Origin: an uncultured Chitinophagaceae bacterium
GTDB taxonomy: Bacteria; Bacteroidota; Bacteroidia; Chitinophagales; Chitinophagaceae
NCBI GenBank assembly: GCA_934502905.1
Contig: CAKSVK010000069.1
Span: forward strand, 1 to 17,715
DNA: 17,715 nucleotides
Reading direction: 5' to 3'
The notes under the pieces are model-generated. The model ran no database searches and was not told where the DNA came from. It worked only from the letters and a program-made list of their open reading frames with translations. A program made the position numbers and the translations under genes. Within the stretch, counting starts at the first letter, position 1. Every line of letters begins with the position of its first letter. This document shows positions 8,191 through 15,557 of the stretch, one piece after another.

Positions 8191-8745
8191 ATGGCACACA
8201 TTAACGTACTGGAAGGCGTACCGGGCATCAGGAGCCTGGTACTCTTCAGACCCGAAACCGGCAAACATTTATACGAGCTTGCCGAGGTTTTATTAAGGGG
8301 TGAATCTACCTTATCGCCCGCCGAAAGAGAGCTGATAGCAGCTTACGTATCAAACAGGAACCAATGCTTTTTTTGCACCAACAGCCATGCCGCAGCAGCA
8401 CGTTGCCTGTACGGAGAAGCATCCGGGATTGTTGATGAAGTATTAAAGGATATGCAACAGGCATCCATAAGTGAAAAGCTGAAGTCCCTGCTCGTTATTG
8501 CAGGGAAAGTACAGGTAAGCGGCAAAGCAGTAACGGAAGCAGATATTACAGCAGCCAAAAGGCTGGGCGCTACCGACAGGGAAATACACGATACCGTTCT
8601 GATCGCTGCTGCATTCTGCATGTTCAACCGGTATGTGGACGGGTTGAACAGTTTTACACCTGCTGATCCTGCTGATTATGTAGAAATGGGTAAACGGATG
8701 GTGGACAAAGGTTATGCGTTGCCCGAACAACCTGTAAACAAATAA
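8191..8745 (+). CDS. AhpD-like alkylhydroperoxidase / carboxymuconolactone decarboxylase family protein (second paralogue)
   Basis: The 184-residue protein is a paralogue of the products at 3574 and 8751. It keeps the full AhpD signature: Glu47, Cys59, Cys62 and His66 (CFFCTNSH). It also has the shared block GATDREIHDTVLIAAAFC and MFNRYVDGL. A redox role with a reducible thiol pair is expected in the cytoplasm. The start at 8191 matches the MAHI...PGIR beginning of the third paralogue. It lies 10 bases after the MFS transporter and 5 bases before the third paralogue, which is classic operon spacing. By eye it is closer to the third paralogue than to the first. AhpD-fold proteins assemble as oligomers, so paired genes could form a mixed complex; this is inference only. 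Confidence 0.9.
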   Translation: MAHINVLEGVPGIRSLVLFRPETGKHLYELAEVLLRGESTLSPAERELIAAYVSNRNQCFFCTNSHAAAARCLYGEASGIVDEVLKDMQQASISEKLKSLLVIAGKVQVSGKAVTEADITAAKRLGATDREIHDTVLIAAAFCMFNRYVDGLNSFTPADPADYVEMGKRMVDKGYALPEQPVNK

Positions 8746-8750
8746 AGATA

Positions 8751-9302
8751 ATGGCACATATCGATTTTAAAAACGACCTTCCGGGGATCAGGGGTCCCAT
8801 GGTATACTCCCCCGAAACAGCAAAACCGCTGAATGAGCTGGCAGAGATATTGCTGAGAAGCGACGACAATACACTTACCCGTGGTGAACGGGAACTGATC
8901 GGCACTTATGTTTCTTACCTGAATGATTGTTTCTTTTGCCAGCACGTGCATGGCGCCATGGCACAGCACTATACCGGGTGTACAACAGCAGAGATAGATG
9001 CGGTAAAGGAGAATTTTAGCGTAACACCATTGAATGAAAAGATGAAATGTTTGCTGACGGTTGCCGGCGCTGTGCAAAAAAGCGGGAAGCAGGTAACCAC
9101 TGCTATGATAGAACAGGCAAAAGCTGCCGGTGCTACCGACCGGGAAATACATGATACGGTACTGATCGCCGCGGCGTTTTGCATGTTCAACCGGTATGTA
9201 GACGGATTAGGTACATGGGCGCCGCAGGACCGGCAGGTATATATCAGCCGGGCACCGCAGCGGGCGGCAGAAGGTTATGCCAATTCCGACCTGCACAGGT
9301 AA
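8751..9302 (+). CDS. AhpD-like alkylhydroperoxidase / carboxymuconolactone decarboxylase family protein (third paralogue)
   Basis: The 183-residue product is the last of the three AhpD-like paralogues and the last gene of the operon. The catalytic set is intact: Glu48, Cys60, Cys63 and His67 (CFFCQHVH). The numbering is shifted by one because of an extra residue in RSDDNTLTRGE. The block GATDREIHDTVLIAAAFCMF is identical to that of the second paralogue, which points to a fairly recent duplication or to strong constraint. The CxxC pair is followed by QHVHG instead of the TNSHA and TAAHT of the others, so the active-site surroundings differ and the substrates may too. The next gene starts 206 bases downstream, so the operon probably ends here, although no strong terminator was seen. 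Confidence 0.9.
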   Translation: MAHIDFKNDLPGIRGPMVYSPETAKPLNELAEILLRSDDNTLTRGERELIGTYVSYLNDCFFCQHVHGAMAQHYTGCTTAEIDAVKENFSVTPLNEKMKCLLTVAGAVQKSGKQVTTAMIEQAKAAGATDREIHDTVLIAAAFCMFNRYVDGLGTWAPQDRQVYISRAPQRAAEGYANSDLHR

Positions 9303-9478
9303 TAAACAGACATAAATCGCAGTTCCGGCGTCTTTTATCTTTTCTCAACCTGTCCCTGTAGCAGCCGGCAGGGGTATAACTCATTGAAACCTATACCAGG
9401 AAATCACCGGTTATAAGCCAATCGCTGTAAATAAACATTTGTTAGCAACAAGCCTATCAGTATTCTTCCTTTCAGGCG

Positions 9479-9497
9479 TTTTGATGGTTCATCAAAA
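9479..9497 (+). repeat. Perfect 8-bp inverted repeat just upstream of the esterase start
   Basis: TTTTGATG (9479-9486), loop GTT, and CATCAAAA (9490-9497) form a perfect palindromic hairpin ending 11 bases before ATG 9509. It could be an operator or an mRNA leader hairpin controlling translation. It is too AT-rich to be a good terminator. The rest of the 206-base gap after the operon holds only a weak CCCTG/CAGGG stem at 9354-9373. Confidence 0.4.
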
Positions 9498-9508
9498 AAT
9501 CTGTCCCG

Positions 9509-10333
9509 ATGAATACCAGTATAAGAAAAGTGTTGCTGATGACATTATTACCGGCCCTGGTCGTTTCATGTAAAAAAGAAAAGCAACCCGATGGCGGAAG
9601 ACCTGATCTGAATATAGAAACAGCGCCACCGGTACAAAAAGCAATGCATAAAAAAATATCAGATAATATTCCGGGATTTTACCAATCGTTACCGGCCCGT
9701 TACGGATCAACTGCAAAAAAATATCCGTTGCTGATATTCATGCATGGTGCGGGAGAAAAAGGTGATGGAGATGAAAAGCTGAACCTTGTCCTGAAGAATT
9801 CCGTTCCGAAGCTTATCAGCGAAGAGAAGTTCCCGGCAAGCTTCCGTGTCAGGGACGAGCATCATTCTTTCGTTGTCATATCGCCGCAAACCATCTCCAA
9901 CTCCACGCCTGAAGATATCAACAGCACCATTGACTATGCGGTTGAAAACCTGAGGGTAGATGAAAAGCGCGTGTATATTATCGGGGTGAGCATGGGAGGC
10001 GGCGCTGCATGGAATGCCGCCGCGAAATATGGTGCCCGCATAGCTGCCGTGGCACCCATGTGCGGAGCCACCTCCGTAAGCGAATCGAAAGCAAAAGCCA
10101 TTGCAGATAACAAGGTGGCCGTATGGGCATTTCACAACGAGGATGACGAACGGGTGAATGTATCTACAACAGAGAATTTTATTACCTATATTAACAATTC
10201 AACACCCGCCGTTACCGCCAAATCCACTATTTGGCCCACCGGCGGACATGATTCCTGGACAAAAGCAAGCGATCCGGCCTTGCAGGTTGAAGGCATGAAT
10301 GTGTATGAGTGGCTGCTGCAGTTTAAAAAATAG
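9509..10333 (+). CDS. Lipoprotein alpha/beta-hydrolase (esterase-like)
   Basis: The 274-residue product begins with a lipoprotein signal peptide ending in LVVSC, so Cys21 would be lipidated. It continues with a charged linker and then an alpha/beta-hydrolase fold. HGAGEKG at 79-85 is the oxyanion-hole region. The nucleophile elbow is GVSMGG with Ser161. The acid is probably Asp213 in FHNEDD. The histidine is His247 in GGHDSW. This places it among the secreted esterases related to polyhydroxybutyrate depolymerase, feruloyl esterase and IroE-type enzymes; the substrate cannot be told. It should act in the periplasm or at the outer membrane. It follows the AhpD operon after 206 bases and faces the Xus-like locus, so its partnership is uncertain. 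The gene ends just before a strong terminator. Confidence 0.88.
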   Translation: MNTSIRKVLLMTLLPALVVSCKKEKQPDGGRPDLNIETAPPVQKAMHKKISDNIPGFYQSLPARYGSTAKKYPLLIFMHGAGEKGDGDEKLNLVLKNSVPKLISEEKFPASFRVRDEHHSFVVISPQTISNSTPEDINSTIDYAVENLRVDEKRVYIIGVSMGGGAAWNAAAKYGARIAAVAPMCGATSVSESKAKAIADNKVAVWAFHNEDDERVNVSTTENFITYINNSTPAVTAKSTIWPTGGHDSWTKASDPALQVEGMNVYEWLLQFKK

Positions 10334-10361
10334 CAATTACCTGGTCCATTTCATATCAAAA

Positions 10362-10387
10362 AAAGCCCTGCAGCAATGCAGGGCTTT
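10362..10387. terminator. Bidirectional intrinsic terminator between convergent genes
   Basis: AAAGCCCTGCA (10362-10372) and TGCAGGGCTTT (10377-10387) form a perfect 11-bp stem closed by a GCAA (GNRA) tetraloop. A run of A precedes the stem and T-rich sequence follows it, so it can stop transcription from both sides. It lies between the esterase gene (stop at 10333) and the convergent DUF4374 gene ending at 10536. Confidence 0.85.
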
Positions 10388-10471
10388 AATTTCTATAGAG
10401 GTCGCTTATAATGAACTGGTATCAAAATTATTTTTTTCGGTCAGTGGGAACACCGGCGGTAGCATACACCG

Positions 10472-10492
10472 TGGTTTATGTCCCATAAACCA
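10472..10492. repeat. Short perfect hairpin downstream of the second DUF4374 gene
   Basis: TGGTTTATG (10472-10480), loop TCC, and CATAAACCA (10484-10492) form a perfect 9-bp inverted repeat about 45 bases beyond the stop of the minus-strand gene. No T-run follows it on either strand. It may protect the mRNA 3' end or be a protein-binding site. The role is not known. Confidence 0.4.
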
Positions 10493-10535
10493 TTTGTCAG
10501 ATATTTTAATAAAATCGATAACGGATCATTATTAT

Positions 10536-11801
10536 TTATTCAACTTCAGACGGTACCCATTGAACGGCAGTTATAATACCTCCCGTAACTTCAATACCGC
10601 GGGTAGCAGTTGCAGCACCTGCATCCACTTTGTATACTGCACTTTTATTATCAGTGGTTGTTATGCCTAAATAGGCTATTCCGTTTTTGGGCGAATAATT
10701 TGTCATGGAGAAACCGGCAATAGCCGTTGCATCAGGAATACCGGTCACCCATTTAAAGCTTTTATTTTCCAGGTTAATAACGGCAAGCTTGTTTGCATCC
10801 TGCCACTGGCTCTTCCTGTCTTTGGTATTCATAGTAGCCACTACGGTATTATTGCCTACATAAATCCAACCGGAAATATATGCCCCGTCAGATACAGCTT
10901 CTACGTCAAACAGGTAAGATTGATCAAACTCCGTAGTACCTGATTTTATGCGTATAATAGAAGATGGCTTGGTGGAGTTAAAGATCTGCTCGGTACCTGA
11001 CTTGCCTACAGTATTGGACGGAGAAAATGCATATACATCGCCGTTATCCGCCACCGTAAGTCCATTCTCGAAATATAAGCCGATAGAGCTGGTACGGTTA
11101 TCCCTGATTATTTTTTCCAACTGCATTTCGGGATAAGAAAATACAGCTATCCATGCGCTATCCGGGTAGCTGGTAGTCCATCCACCATCAGTTGTACCTT
11201 TTATACAAAAATAGGGAGCAAACACTTTATTGCCTACCTGCTGTATCCAGCTAAATTCGGCTAATTCTCCGTTACCCGCCAGGTCAAGTGCATTAAACTG
11301 TCCTTCACCTGTGATCACAAGACTTTCTGTGCTGACCCGGTACCACCGGCTAACAGGGTTCGTTACACTCCTTCCCATCTTCACCATTAATATATCCTTG
11401 TCTACCGGTGCAAAGGCCTGAACCGTTTCCGATTGAAAATTGGTAAGCTTATTCAACTTACTTTGTTCATTGAGGTCATAAACTGTTACCGCTCCGGGGT
11501 TGCCCTGTCCATATAACATGCTGAAGAACTTATTGCCCGATGTGGTATAATAACGGTAAGTGCCATCCTGCTCGATGCCATTACCCTTAGTGGATAAACT
11601 ACCACTGTCAAGCGTAGGGGTGGTTAACAGATAATCTGCCACCGCCGTGCTCGCAATTGGATTTACAGCCAGTACAAACCTTCCCTTATCAGGATTGTTA
11701 GGATCTACCGGTTCCGGAGCAGGGGTGCTGTTTTTTTCACACGCTCCAAAAAATAATACACTCATTAAAAGTGAACACAAAACATAACTGTACTTTTTCA
11801 T
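10536..11801 (-). CDS. DUF4374 lipoprotein, XusB-like (second copy)
   Basis: The 421-residue product has a lipoprotein signal peptide ending at Cys21 (LFFGAC) and a Pro/Glu/Asp-rich linker. A body with repeated beta-rich segments follows, such as YPDSAWIAVFSYPEMQLEKI and GDVYAFSPSN, as in DUF4374 beta-propellers. XusB of Bacteroides thetaiotaomicron is a DUF4374 surface lipoprotein that binds ferric siderophores such as enterobactin and salmochelin for its TonB-dependent partner XusA. The same role is likely here, although the bound ligand may differ. It starts 27 bases after the first DUF4374 gene and closes the minus-strand cluster. The two copies look roughly 40-50% identical by eye, so this is an old duplication and not a recent repeat. 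Homology to XusB is inferred from family and gene order. Confidence 0.85.
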   Translation of the reverse strand: MKKYSYVLCSLLMSVLFFGACEKNSTPAPEPVDPNNPDKGRFVLAVNPIASTAVADYLLTTPTLDSGSLSTKGNGIEQDGTYRYYTTSGNKFFSMLYGQGNPGAVTVYDLNEQSKLNKLTNFQSETVQAFAPVDKDILMVKMGRSVTNPVSRWYRVSTESLVITGEGQFNALDLAGNGELAEFSWIQQVGNKVFAPYFCIKGTTDGGWTTSYPDSAWIAVFSYPEMQLEKIIRDNRTSSIGLYFENGLTVADNGDVYAFSPSNTVGKSGTEQIFNSTKPSSIIRIKSGTTEFDQSYLFDVEAVSDGAYISGWIYVGNNTVVATMNTKDRKSQWQDANKLAVINLENKSFKWVTGIPDATAIAGFSMTNYSPKNGIAYLGITTTDNKSAVYKVDAGAATATRGIEVTGGIITAVQWVPSEVE

Positions 11802-11828
11802 TGTATTGTTGTTTATTACTTTGATAAT

Positions 11829-13064
11829 TTATTTTGCTGGAAAACCATAAACGCCGGTTATCTCATCGTCATTGATCACTGCTCCTTTTGAAGCCGTTGC
11901 CGAAAAAACATTTACCTTATAAATTGTGCTTTTTTTATCTGTTGTTGAAACCGCCACATAAACAATTCCGTTGTCCTGTGAATGATTTGTGTCTGATATT
12001 CTTGTAACGGTTTCTCCGGCGGGAAGACCGCTAACCCATCTGAATTCACGCTTAGCCAGGTCTATTGCAGCAAGACGGTCAGGCATCTCCGGGTTGCCGG
12101 CCGTATTTTTCGTGGCCATACCTGCAAGCACATATCCGTTTGCGGCATAGGTCCAGGAATGAATAAAGGCGCCACCGGAAACCTTTCCTATGTCAAAATA
12201 ATAAGACGGATCAAAATCCGTAGCACCGGATTTGATGCGGGTGACAGCCGGAGACTTCGTTGAATTATATTTCCCGTTCACTCCGATGGTACTGGCAGGC
12301 GAAAACGCGTATAAATCCCCCGTCTCTGTTACCGTAAAACCGCTTGTATAGTTCAACCCGATAGCGCTTGTTCTTCCATCTCCTGCTATTTTTTCCAGCT
12401 TCATATCCGGCCATGAAAACACAGCTACCCACGCGCTGTCGGGATAATCAGTGATCCATTTTTCACCATTCCTTAAGCTTGTCAATGATGCAAAAACTTT
12501 TCCTCCTGCTACCTGCATTCCATTCACCCAAACGGAGCCATTGTTGTGCAGCAAATCCGATGTTTTAAAAAAAGTTTCTTTCACGGTACCATCAGCATCC
12601 GCTATGCACCAGTTCACCCCGCGGGTATATACACTATTAGGTCCCGCAATAAAATCTTCTCCTGCCAGCAGTATCTTATCGCCAACGCGGACAGCCTGGT
12701 ACGCAAATGAGAAATTACTACCGTCAAGGCTTACCAGCCTGTTAAAGCCATCGGGGGTAAAAGTAGGTTTAGACCAGGGGCTTCCATATCCTAACAACAT
12801 ATTAAACACCTTGTTCTCCCGGGGAGTATAATAACTCCTGACACTATCTTCTGAAATATAGTTATTGTCCCGAGTCAATAGGCCGGTATCCAGGTTGCCT
12901 GCAAACAGCAGGTACCTGTCAAAAAGGTGATTGCCGGGAACAACAGAAAGAACAAAAGTTTCATTTGTAGGATTTACCGTATCACCCTGCTCTTCCGGTT
13001 TATTACAGGCGAAAAGCAATAACAGGATACAGCATACACCCAATGTGCTATTAATATTTCTCAT
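11829..13064 (-). CDS. DUF4374 lipoprotein, XusB-like (first copy)
   Basis: The 411-residue product is a lipoprotein with Cys20 at the end of LLLLFAC. NKPEEQGD follows the cysteine; an acidic patch there resembles the Bacteroidetes surface-export signal for lipoproteins. The rest aligns along its length with the downstream gene product (YPDSAWVAVFSWPDMKLEKI, GDLYAFSPAS, STTDKKSTIYKV), a DUF4374 beta-propeller. It sits 18 bases after the TonB-dependent receptor, the position of the XusB partner, and probably captures a ferric siderophore at the cell surface and hands it to the receptor. Compared with the second copy, its linker and middle region differ most. It could therefore bind a different ligand or a different face of the receptor. 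Function is inferred from family and context. Confidence 0.85.
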   Translation of the reverse strand: MRNINSTLGVCCILLLLFACNKPEEQGDTVNPTNETFVLSVVPGNHLFDRYLLFAGNLDTGLLTRDNNYISEDSVRSYYTPRENKVFNMLLGYGSPWSKPTFTPDGFNRLVSLDGSNFSFAYQAVRVGDKILLAGEDFIAGPNSVYTRGVNWCIADADGTVKETFFKTSDLLHNNGSVWVNGMQVAGGKVFASLTSLRNGEKWITDYPDSAWVAVFSWPDMKLEKIAGDGRTSAIGLNYTSGFTVTETGDLYAFSPASTIGVNGKYNSTKSPAVTRIKSGATDFDPSYYFDIGKVSGGAFIHSWTYAANGYVLAGMATKNTAGNPEMPDRLAAIDLAKREFRWVSGLPAGETVTRISDTNHSQDNGIVYVAVSTTDKKSTIYKVNVFSATASKGAVINDDEITGVYGFPAK

Positions 13065-13082
13065 AGTATGTAAACGCTTTGT

Positions 13083-15470
13083 TTATTTTGCGAAAAAATA
13101 CCGGAGCTTTCCATAAAAAGCTCTTCCGGGCTTTTGAAGGCTGAAGTTATCGTACAGCTGATCGTTGGTAATATTCTTACATTCGAGCCCTATGTTGTAA
13201 CGCCCGTTCTTTAATGTGTAAATAATATTTATATCGTGCGATAATTGCTGCGGTATACCGTATTTATCTTTACTGGTTCCCTGGCTGGGCCAATACAGGT
13301 AAAAAGCATGCACATACAGCAGGTTATATCCTACGCTCAGGTTATCTCCCTTCTTCCACAGGTTCCTGAAGTAAACCGCGGCATCCGCGTTTCCAAACAT
13401 AAATGGAAGGTTGGGCATCCGGTCATTGTATACCAGGCTTATCGTAGTATATCCATCTTCATATTTACGCTTGTTGATAATATTCTGATAAGTAAAATTC
13501 GCACCCAGCGACAGCCAGCTCTTATAGGAATATCTTAGCTCTCCTTCCCCGCCCGTATTGGTAACACCTGCAAGGTTATCCGCCACCAGCATGGACTGGT
13601 TGTTATTCAGCCTGAAATAAATAAAATCAGTTGCCCGCCGGTATATGCCTCCGGCAGCTATAGAAAAACGATGATCCTCGTTCAGCGTAAAAGTGTAATG
13701 TACGCTGAGATTCACATTGTCACTTCTTTCAGGATTTAAATTGAAATTGCTCTCCTGGTTGACCAGGTCGCCGAACATTTCTTCATTTTCCGGCAGGCGG
13801 TTGCTTCTCTCATAGGAAGCCTTTACCTGTAACATTTTTGTGATGAAATAACTGGTGGCAACGCCGTATCCCAGCTTATCCACCTTATTCTTCTGATCCA
13901 TGTAGGCAACATCTCCGTAGTTACCCGTAGGGTTATACGAAACGCGGGTTCTGGCATGCTGGTAAAGATGCTTACCGAACGCCATGATGCTCCATTTATT
14001 ATCGTAATCGAACTTATAACTAAAGCCCAGTATATTTTTATCGGTACGTTGCGGCTGCTGGTATTTATCATCATCCGGGAACAGCGCGTCGCTTCCCTTC
14101 CGGTTAAATGAGCTGTATACATTATTGACGGCAACCGAATGATAATCGTTTATATTGTAGGATACCGTAGCGGTAGCCAACCCTATATTGTTGCTGAATT
14201 TATACATGGAGCGGGACCGCTCGCCGCCGGGTCCTTCGTATTGCTTATAATTACCGTACCAGTCATAACGCCGGAAAGCGGTATCAATATTCTGTTCGCT
14301 TCCGAGGTTATAGTTGGCATTCACGACCACATCCAGTCCTTTTATAACCAGGTCTTTCTTCTGGTATTTCAGGGAAGGCATTACAATAGTACCCTTCCGG
14401 TTCCATGCGCCGAAGACGGATACCATTCGCGCCCCTGTTTGTATTTCCTTACTGTTTTTACCGAGGGTGATCCCCAGCAAAAGCCTGTCTGCCCACTTTT
14501 TATTTACCACCCCTATATTGGTAACAAGCGTTTCGTTGTGATACTGATCGTGAAACCGCCGTACTGTTGTATTGGGTGAATATTTTCCCGTATTGATATC
14601 GGCAACATCGAGCGTTACCTTATAGTTATTGTCCGAATAATTCTGGAATGCATTCAACTGGACCGTAAATCCTTTACGGGTAGTAAAAGCGGTGTTTATA
14701 GCGGTACGATGTGTATTAAATGATCCGTAGGAATACGATGCATCAATATAATTCCTGTGCCTGTTGCCGGTGATGATATTTACGGCTCCGCCAAGCGCGT
14801 CAGAGCCCAGCCAGATAGGTACCACCCCCTTGTATACTTCTACCCTGTCTGCAAAGTTGATCGGGATATTGTTGATCTGGAAAGAAGATCCGAAATTATC
14901 CATAGGCACTCCATCGAGGAAAAACCTGACCTGGTTACCTGAAAACCCATTCAGTGAAAAATTAAAGCTGGAGCCTACTCCTCCAGTTTCCCTCACCCTG
15001 ACCCCGGATACGCGATCAAGGGTATGGGAAAGGTCCAACGTGGAATTATGCAGCTGCTTTGCGTCTATGGCCGTCACATTATACGATTGCCGGTTGGAGA
15101 GCTGGGTGGCCGTTCTGCCTATTACCGACACCTCTTCCAGTGTTTTATTGGCTGAAGTGATTTTTATGTCCAAAGAAGCCTCCCTGCCGGGGTTTACAGT
15201 TATTTTTCTTTCGTAGGAATGGTAGCCCACCACTGATACCTGGATCACAACGCTTCCGGCAGGAATACCGGGAATATAATAATAGCCGTTGTCGTCTGAT
15301 ATAGAGCCTTTTAAGGTACCTTTTACAAGTATACTTGCCTGTGATACAGGATTGCCGTCCTGGTCTTTTACATAACCGGAAATGCTTCCCTGCTTTGTGT
15401 TGTCCTGTGCTGTTGCTGTATTTATGAATAAGCACAGTAGTGCCGATAACAATATTTTTATATATTGCAT
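13083..15470 (-). CDS. TonB-dependent receptor, XusA-like
   Basis: The 795-residue product has a signal peptide (cleavage near ATA, residue 21) and a carboxypeptidase-D-like domain at about 28-107 (ISGYVKDQDGNPVSQASILV). A plug domain at about 125-235 includes RFFLDGVPMDNFGSSF and the typical plug end RVEVYKGVVPIWLGSDALGG. A beta-barrel then runs to a C-terminal RYFFAK strand. It should import a large ferric complex across the outer membrane. The genes on either side, a PepSY-TM protein upstream and DUF4374 lipoproteins downstream, are the partners found in the Bacteroides XusABC xenosiderophore system, so XusA is the closest functional guess. It is shorter and different in sequence from the receptor at 4163, so it is not a duplicate of it. 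The 87-base gap before its start holds hairpins that may tune expression. Confidence 0.92.
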   Translation of the reverse strand: MQYIKILLSALLCLFINTATAQDNTKQGSISGYVKDQDGNPVSQASILVKGTLKGSISDDNGYYYIPGIPAGSVVIQVSVVGYHSYERKITVNPGREASLDIKITSANKTLEEVSVIGRTATQLSNRQSYNVTAIDAKQLHNSTLDLSHTLDRVSGVRVRETGGVGSSFNFSLNGFSGNQVRFFLDGVPMDNFGSSFQINNIPINFADRVEVYKGVVPIWLGSDALGGAVNIITGNRHRNYIDASYSYGSFNTHRTAINTAFTTRKGFTVQLNAFQNYSDNNYKVTLDVADINTGKYSPNTTVRRFHDQYHNETLVTNIGVVNKKWADRLLLGITLGKNSKEIQTGARMVSVFGAWNRKGTIVMPSLKYQKKDLVIKGLDVVVNANYNLGSEQNIDTAFRRYDWYGNYKQYEGPGGERSRSMYKFSNNIGLATATVSYNINDYHSVAVNNVYSSFNRKGSDALFPDDDKYQQPQRTDKNILGFSYKFDYDNKWSIMAFGKHLYQHARTRVSYNPTGNYGDVAYMDQKNKVDKLGYGVATSYFITKMLQVKASYERSNRLPENEEMFGDLVNQESNFNLNPERSDNVNLSVHYTFTLNEDHRFSIAAGGIYRRATDFIYFRLNNNQSMLVADNLAGVTNTGGEGELRYSYKSWLSLGANFTYQNIINKRKYEDGYTTISLVYNDRMPNLPFMFGNADAAVYFRNLWKKGDNLSVGYNLLYVHAFYLYWPSQGTSKDKYGIPQQLSHDINIIYTLKNGRYNIGLECKNITNDQLYDNFSLQKPGRAFYGKLRYFFAK

Positions 15471-15498
15471 TGCTTTAAAATTGAACAGATTTAAAAGC

Positions 15499-15549
15499 TC
15501 CGCTGTAGCGGATGGGTCGTGCAGTTGCCGCTGTGCGACCCCTTTTTTT
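15499..15549. other. Two stem-loops between the PepSY and receptor genes
   Basis: The larger stem pairs 15514-15524 (GGGTCGTGCAG) with 15531-15541 (CTGTGCGACCC), 11 bp with two G-U pairs, followed on the + strand by C and seven T. As DNA it looks like an intrinsic terminator for + strand transcription, opposite to the local genes. A second stem, TCCGC/GCGGA at 15499-15512 with a 4-base loop, is followed on the minus strand by GCTTTTAA and could be a weak attenuator for the minus-strand operon. In the minus-strand mRNA both would fold between the two coding regions. Confidence 0.5.
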
Positions 15550-15557
15550 AATTTAAT

